Source of the DNA: JACCRE01 sp049790855
GTDB taxonomy: Bacteria > Planctomycetota > Planctomycetia > Planctomycetales > Planctomycetaceae
DNA length: 13,237 bases
NCBI GenBank assembly: GCA_049790855.1
Contig: JBAQZJ010000313.1
Coordinates: 1-13,237, forward strand
Direction: 5' to 3'
Shown here: positions 11,725-13,237 of the stretch, one piece after another
Layout of the letters: every line of letters begins with the position of its first letter
Position numbering within the stretch: position 1 is the stretch's first letter
Notes under the pieces: model-generated
Told to the model about the DNA's origin: nothing
What the model saw: the letters and a program-made list of their open reading frames with translations, nothing else
Database searches by the model: none
Translations under genes and position numbers: made by a program

Positions 11725-13140
11725 GATCGTTCGACCGATGATCGTTCGCCGCGGGGCCGGAACGCAGAGTCCGACCCCGCGGCTTCGTCTTCCGAGAGCA
11801 CTTCGTCTGCCGAGAACGAAACGCGGCCGGCTCGCGACGCGACGGCGCCGGATCCCGATACGGTCTGGGACGATTACTTCTCGAAGCGGAAGCCGAAACC
11901 CGAGACCGTGCATGAACTCGTCGCGCAACTGCACGACGCCGGCAAGCACGACCACGTCGCGGCGGCGATCCGCGCAGCTCTCCGTCACGGGCAGGGTCAG
12001 CCCTGGATGTACGAAGTCCTGGTGCTGACTCTGCGGATTCAAGGCGCACCGCAAGCCGACGTCGAACGGGCGCTGCTTTCGCAGATCGACTTCGCGGCGA
12101 CGGACCCGACCGGATTGATGATGTCGGCGGCGTATCTTGCCCGGTTTGATGCCGATCGCCCGGCTCTGCGGTTGTATCGCCAGGCGTCGGAACTGGCGCC
12201 CGAACGCCCCGAGCCGTATCTGCTCGGGCTGAAACACGCCGTCGAACTCGATGACGACGACGCGCTGGCCTGGGCCGTCCGCGGAACGTTCGCCGCGGCG
12301 TGGGGCAAAGATCATGTGAAGCAGCACCGCGCTGCGGAAGTCGCCGTCGGCAATCGAGCTGTTGAACTGCGTGAGGCCGGCGACGCGGAAAAGACGACCG
12401 CACTGGAGGCGACGCTCGCCGAGGCGAAGCAGGTCGATTTGCACGTGCGCCTCGATTGGAGCGGTGACGGGGCGCTCGATCTCGTCGTCCGCGAACCGAA
12501 CGGAACAATCTGCTCGTTCGAAAACCCGAGAACCGCAGGCGGCGGCGTGCTCGCGCATGACGGCCACGGACCCGATCAGGCCAACTGCTTCGAGGAGTAC
12601 GTTTGCGCCGCGGGACTGCCCGGCGTCTACCGGATCGAAGTTCGCCACGGCTGGGGCGACATCGTCGGAAAGCGGGCGAAGCTGACGATCACCCGTCACC
12701 GCGGCACGCCGCACGAGTCGGCGCGTGAAATGACCGTCCCCGTCGTCTCGGAAGGCGAGACGGTTCGGGCGACACTCACGTCGGGCCGCCGTGTCGAACT
12801 GCTCGCGGTTCCTGAAGACGAACCGAAGCCGACGACGAACAGCCGAACTCCGTTGCCGATGCTTGTCGGCCGGCTCGAACCGGATGAAGAGGCCGCGGCG
12901 CAGCGATTTCGCGATTCGCTGTTCCGGCAGGTCGGCGGGTTCTCCGGCGGGCGAAACCCGATCGGCGGAGTCGGCGCGGTCGGCTATCAGCCGGTCGTCA
13001 CCGTCATTCCCGACGGAATCACGCTCAATGCGAACGCCGTCGTCTCGGGAGATCGTCGCTACGTCCGACTGTCGCTCGCCCCGACCTTCACCGAGGTCAT
13101 CGACGTGTTCCGGTTCACGTTCGTGACGACCGCGAATTGA
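11698..13140 (+). CDS. TPR-like / YfaP-type beta-sandwich protein, coupled to the VWA-STN gene
   Basis: Role unknown. The 480-aa product starts with a Ser/Glu/Asp-rich, probably disordered stretch (1-55). Helical, TPR-like repeats follow (about 68-235; LRLYRQASELAPERPEPYLLGLKHAVELD at 157-185 is the clearest). A beta-sandwich region (about 245-345) has VDLHVRLDWSGDGALDLVVREPNGT (246-270), similar in pattern to the YfaP/DUF2135 type. After a linker, a C-terminal unit VGYQPVVTVIPDGITLNANAVVS plus DRRYVRLSLAPTF (428-464) recurs, as I recall, in planctomycete secretin-like proteins. There is no signal peptide at the ATG, although the beta domains look extracytoplasmic. The gene overlaps the upstream stop as ATGA within an A9 run and has no well-spaced Shine-Dalgarno site, so expression may depend on coupling or on slippage fusion. 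Isolated translation would leave it in the cytoplasm. Confidence 0.85.
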   Translation: MTESAASAADRSTDDRSPRGRNAESDPAASSSESTSSAENETRPARDATAPDPDTVWDDYFSKRKPKPETVHELVAQLHDAGKHDHVAAAIRAALRHGQGQPWMYEVLVLTLRIQGAPQADVERALLSQIDFAATDPTGLMMSAAYLARFDADRPALRLYRQASELAPERPEPYLLGLKHAVELDDDDALAWAVRGTFAAAWGKDHVKQHRAAEVAVGNRAVELREAGDAEKTTALEATLAEAKQVDLHVRLDWSGDGALDLVVREPNGTICSFENPRTAGGGVLAHDGHGPDQANCFEEYVCAAGLPGVYRIEVRHGWGDIVGKRAKLTITRHRGTPHESAREMTVPVVSEGETVRATLTSGRRVELLAVPEDEPKPTTNSRTPLPMLVGRLEPDEEAAAQRFRDSLFRQVGGFSGGRNPIGGVGAVGYQPVVTVIPDGITLNANAVVSGDRRYVRLSLAPTFTEVIDVFRFTFVTTAN

Positions 13141-13212
13141 TCGTAGTGGTGCGTCTATTCGATTTTGTCAGGCCATCGGCGATTCACTCGCTGGCGAGTC
13201 GGGCAGTGTCGC

Positions 13213-13229
13213 CTTTCGCTCCGCGAAAG
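13213..13229. repeat. Hairpin near the window end
   Basis: CTTTCGC (13213-13219), loop TCC, GCGAAAG (13223-13229): a perfect 7-bp stem, 73 bp after the stop of the preceding gene. The window ends 8 bases later, so whether a T-tract follows is not visible. It may end the two-gene transcript or be another dispersed palindrome. Confidence 0.5.
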
Positions 13230-13237
13230 AGCTTCCT

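Noticed and set aside
9188..12508. Very long antisense open frame (over 1,100 codons) opposite the VWA-STN gene and its neighbour
   Set aside because: It mirrors two genes with clear domains and high third-position GC; its product is Arg-rich with no recognisable domain, as expected for a shadow frame.

Overview
The window looks like high-GC chromosomal DNA from a planctomycete. This is inferred from gene content: a large extracytoplasmic protein joining a von Willebrand A domain to a secretin/TonB short N-terminal (STN) domain and a Gly-Met tract, several small proteins of planctomycete type, few Shine-Dalgarno sites, and many GC-rich palindromes between genes. No sequence search was run, so the lineage is a judgement.

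Region 1 (33-2833, minus strand) is a housekeeping translation and secretion operon, ffh (SRP GTPase), rpsP (ribosomal protein S16) and trmD (tRNA m1G37 methyltransferase). The rimM gene usually found between rpsP and trmD is absent. Both spacers instead hold phased arrays of AT-rich heptamers in two facing orientations. A terminator-like hairpin with a U-tract sits in the ffh leader.

Region 2 (3304-5898, plus strand) carries a small conserved-type hypothetical protein, a lipoprotein, a long inverted repeat, and a rhomboid-fold membrane protein that seems to lack the catalytic serine and ends in a Cys/His-rich zinc-finger-like tail.

Region 3 (6043-7881, minus strand) holds ssrA (tmRNA, predicted tag AKPQFSLAA) with a -10 element and a strong intrinsic terminator. 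Upstream of it is an LptF/LptG-type permease gene, whose stop codon nearly abuts a 138-bp palindromic element with perfect 31-bp arms.

Region 4 (8102-13140, plus strand) starts with a tandem 23-bp palindromic repeat and a small exported or anchored hypothetical protein with a textbook Shine-Dalgarno site. A poorly coding stretch of about 390 bp follows, then a tightly coupled pair: the VWA-STN protein (869 aa) and a TPR-like/beta-sandwich protein (480 aa). The two genes overlap as ATGA inside a run of nine A. That run is a potential slippage site, with a GC hairpin just downstream, and a one-base shift would fuse the two proteins into 1,349 residues. This junction is the most unusual feature of the window.

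The ends of most genes carry perfect or near-perfect palindromes of several kinds. They may belong to dispersed intergenic repeat families that also serve as RNA 3'-end structures.
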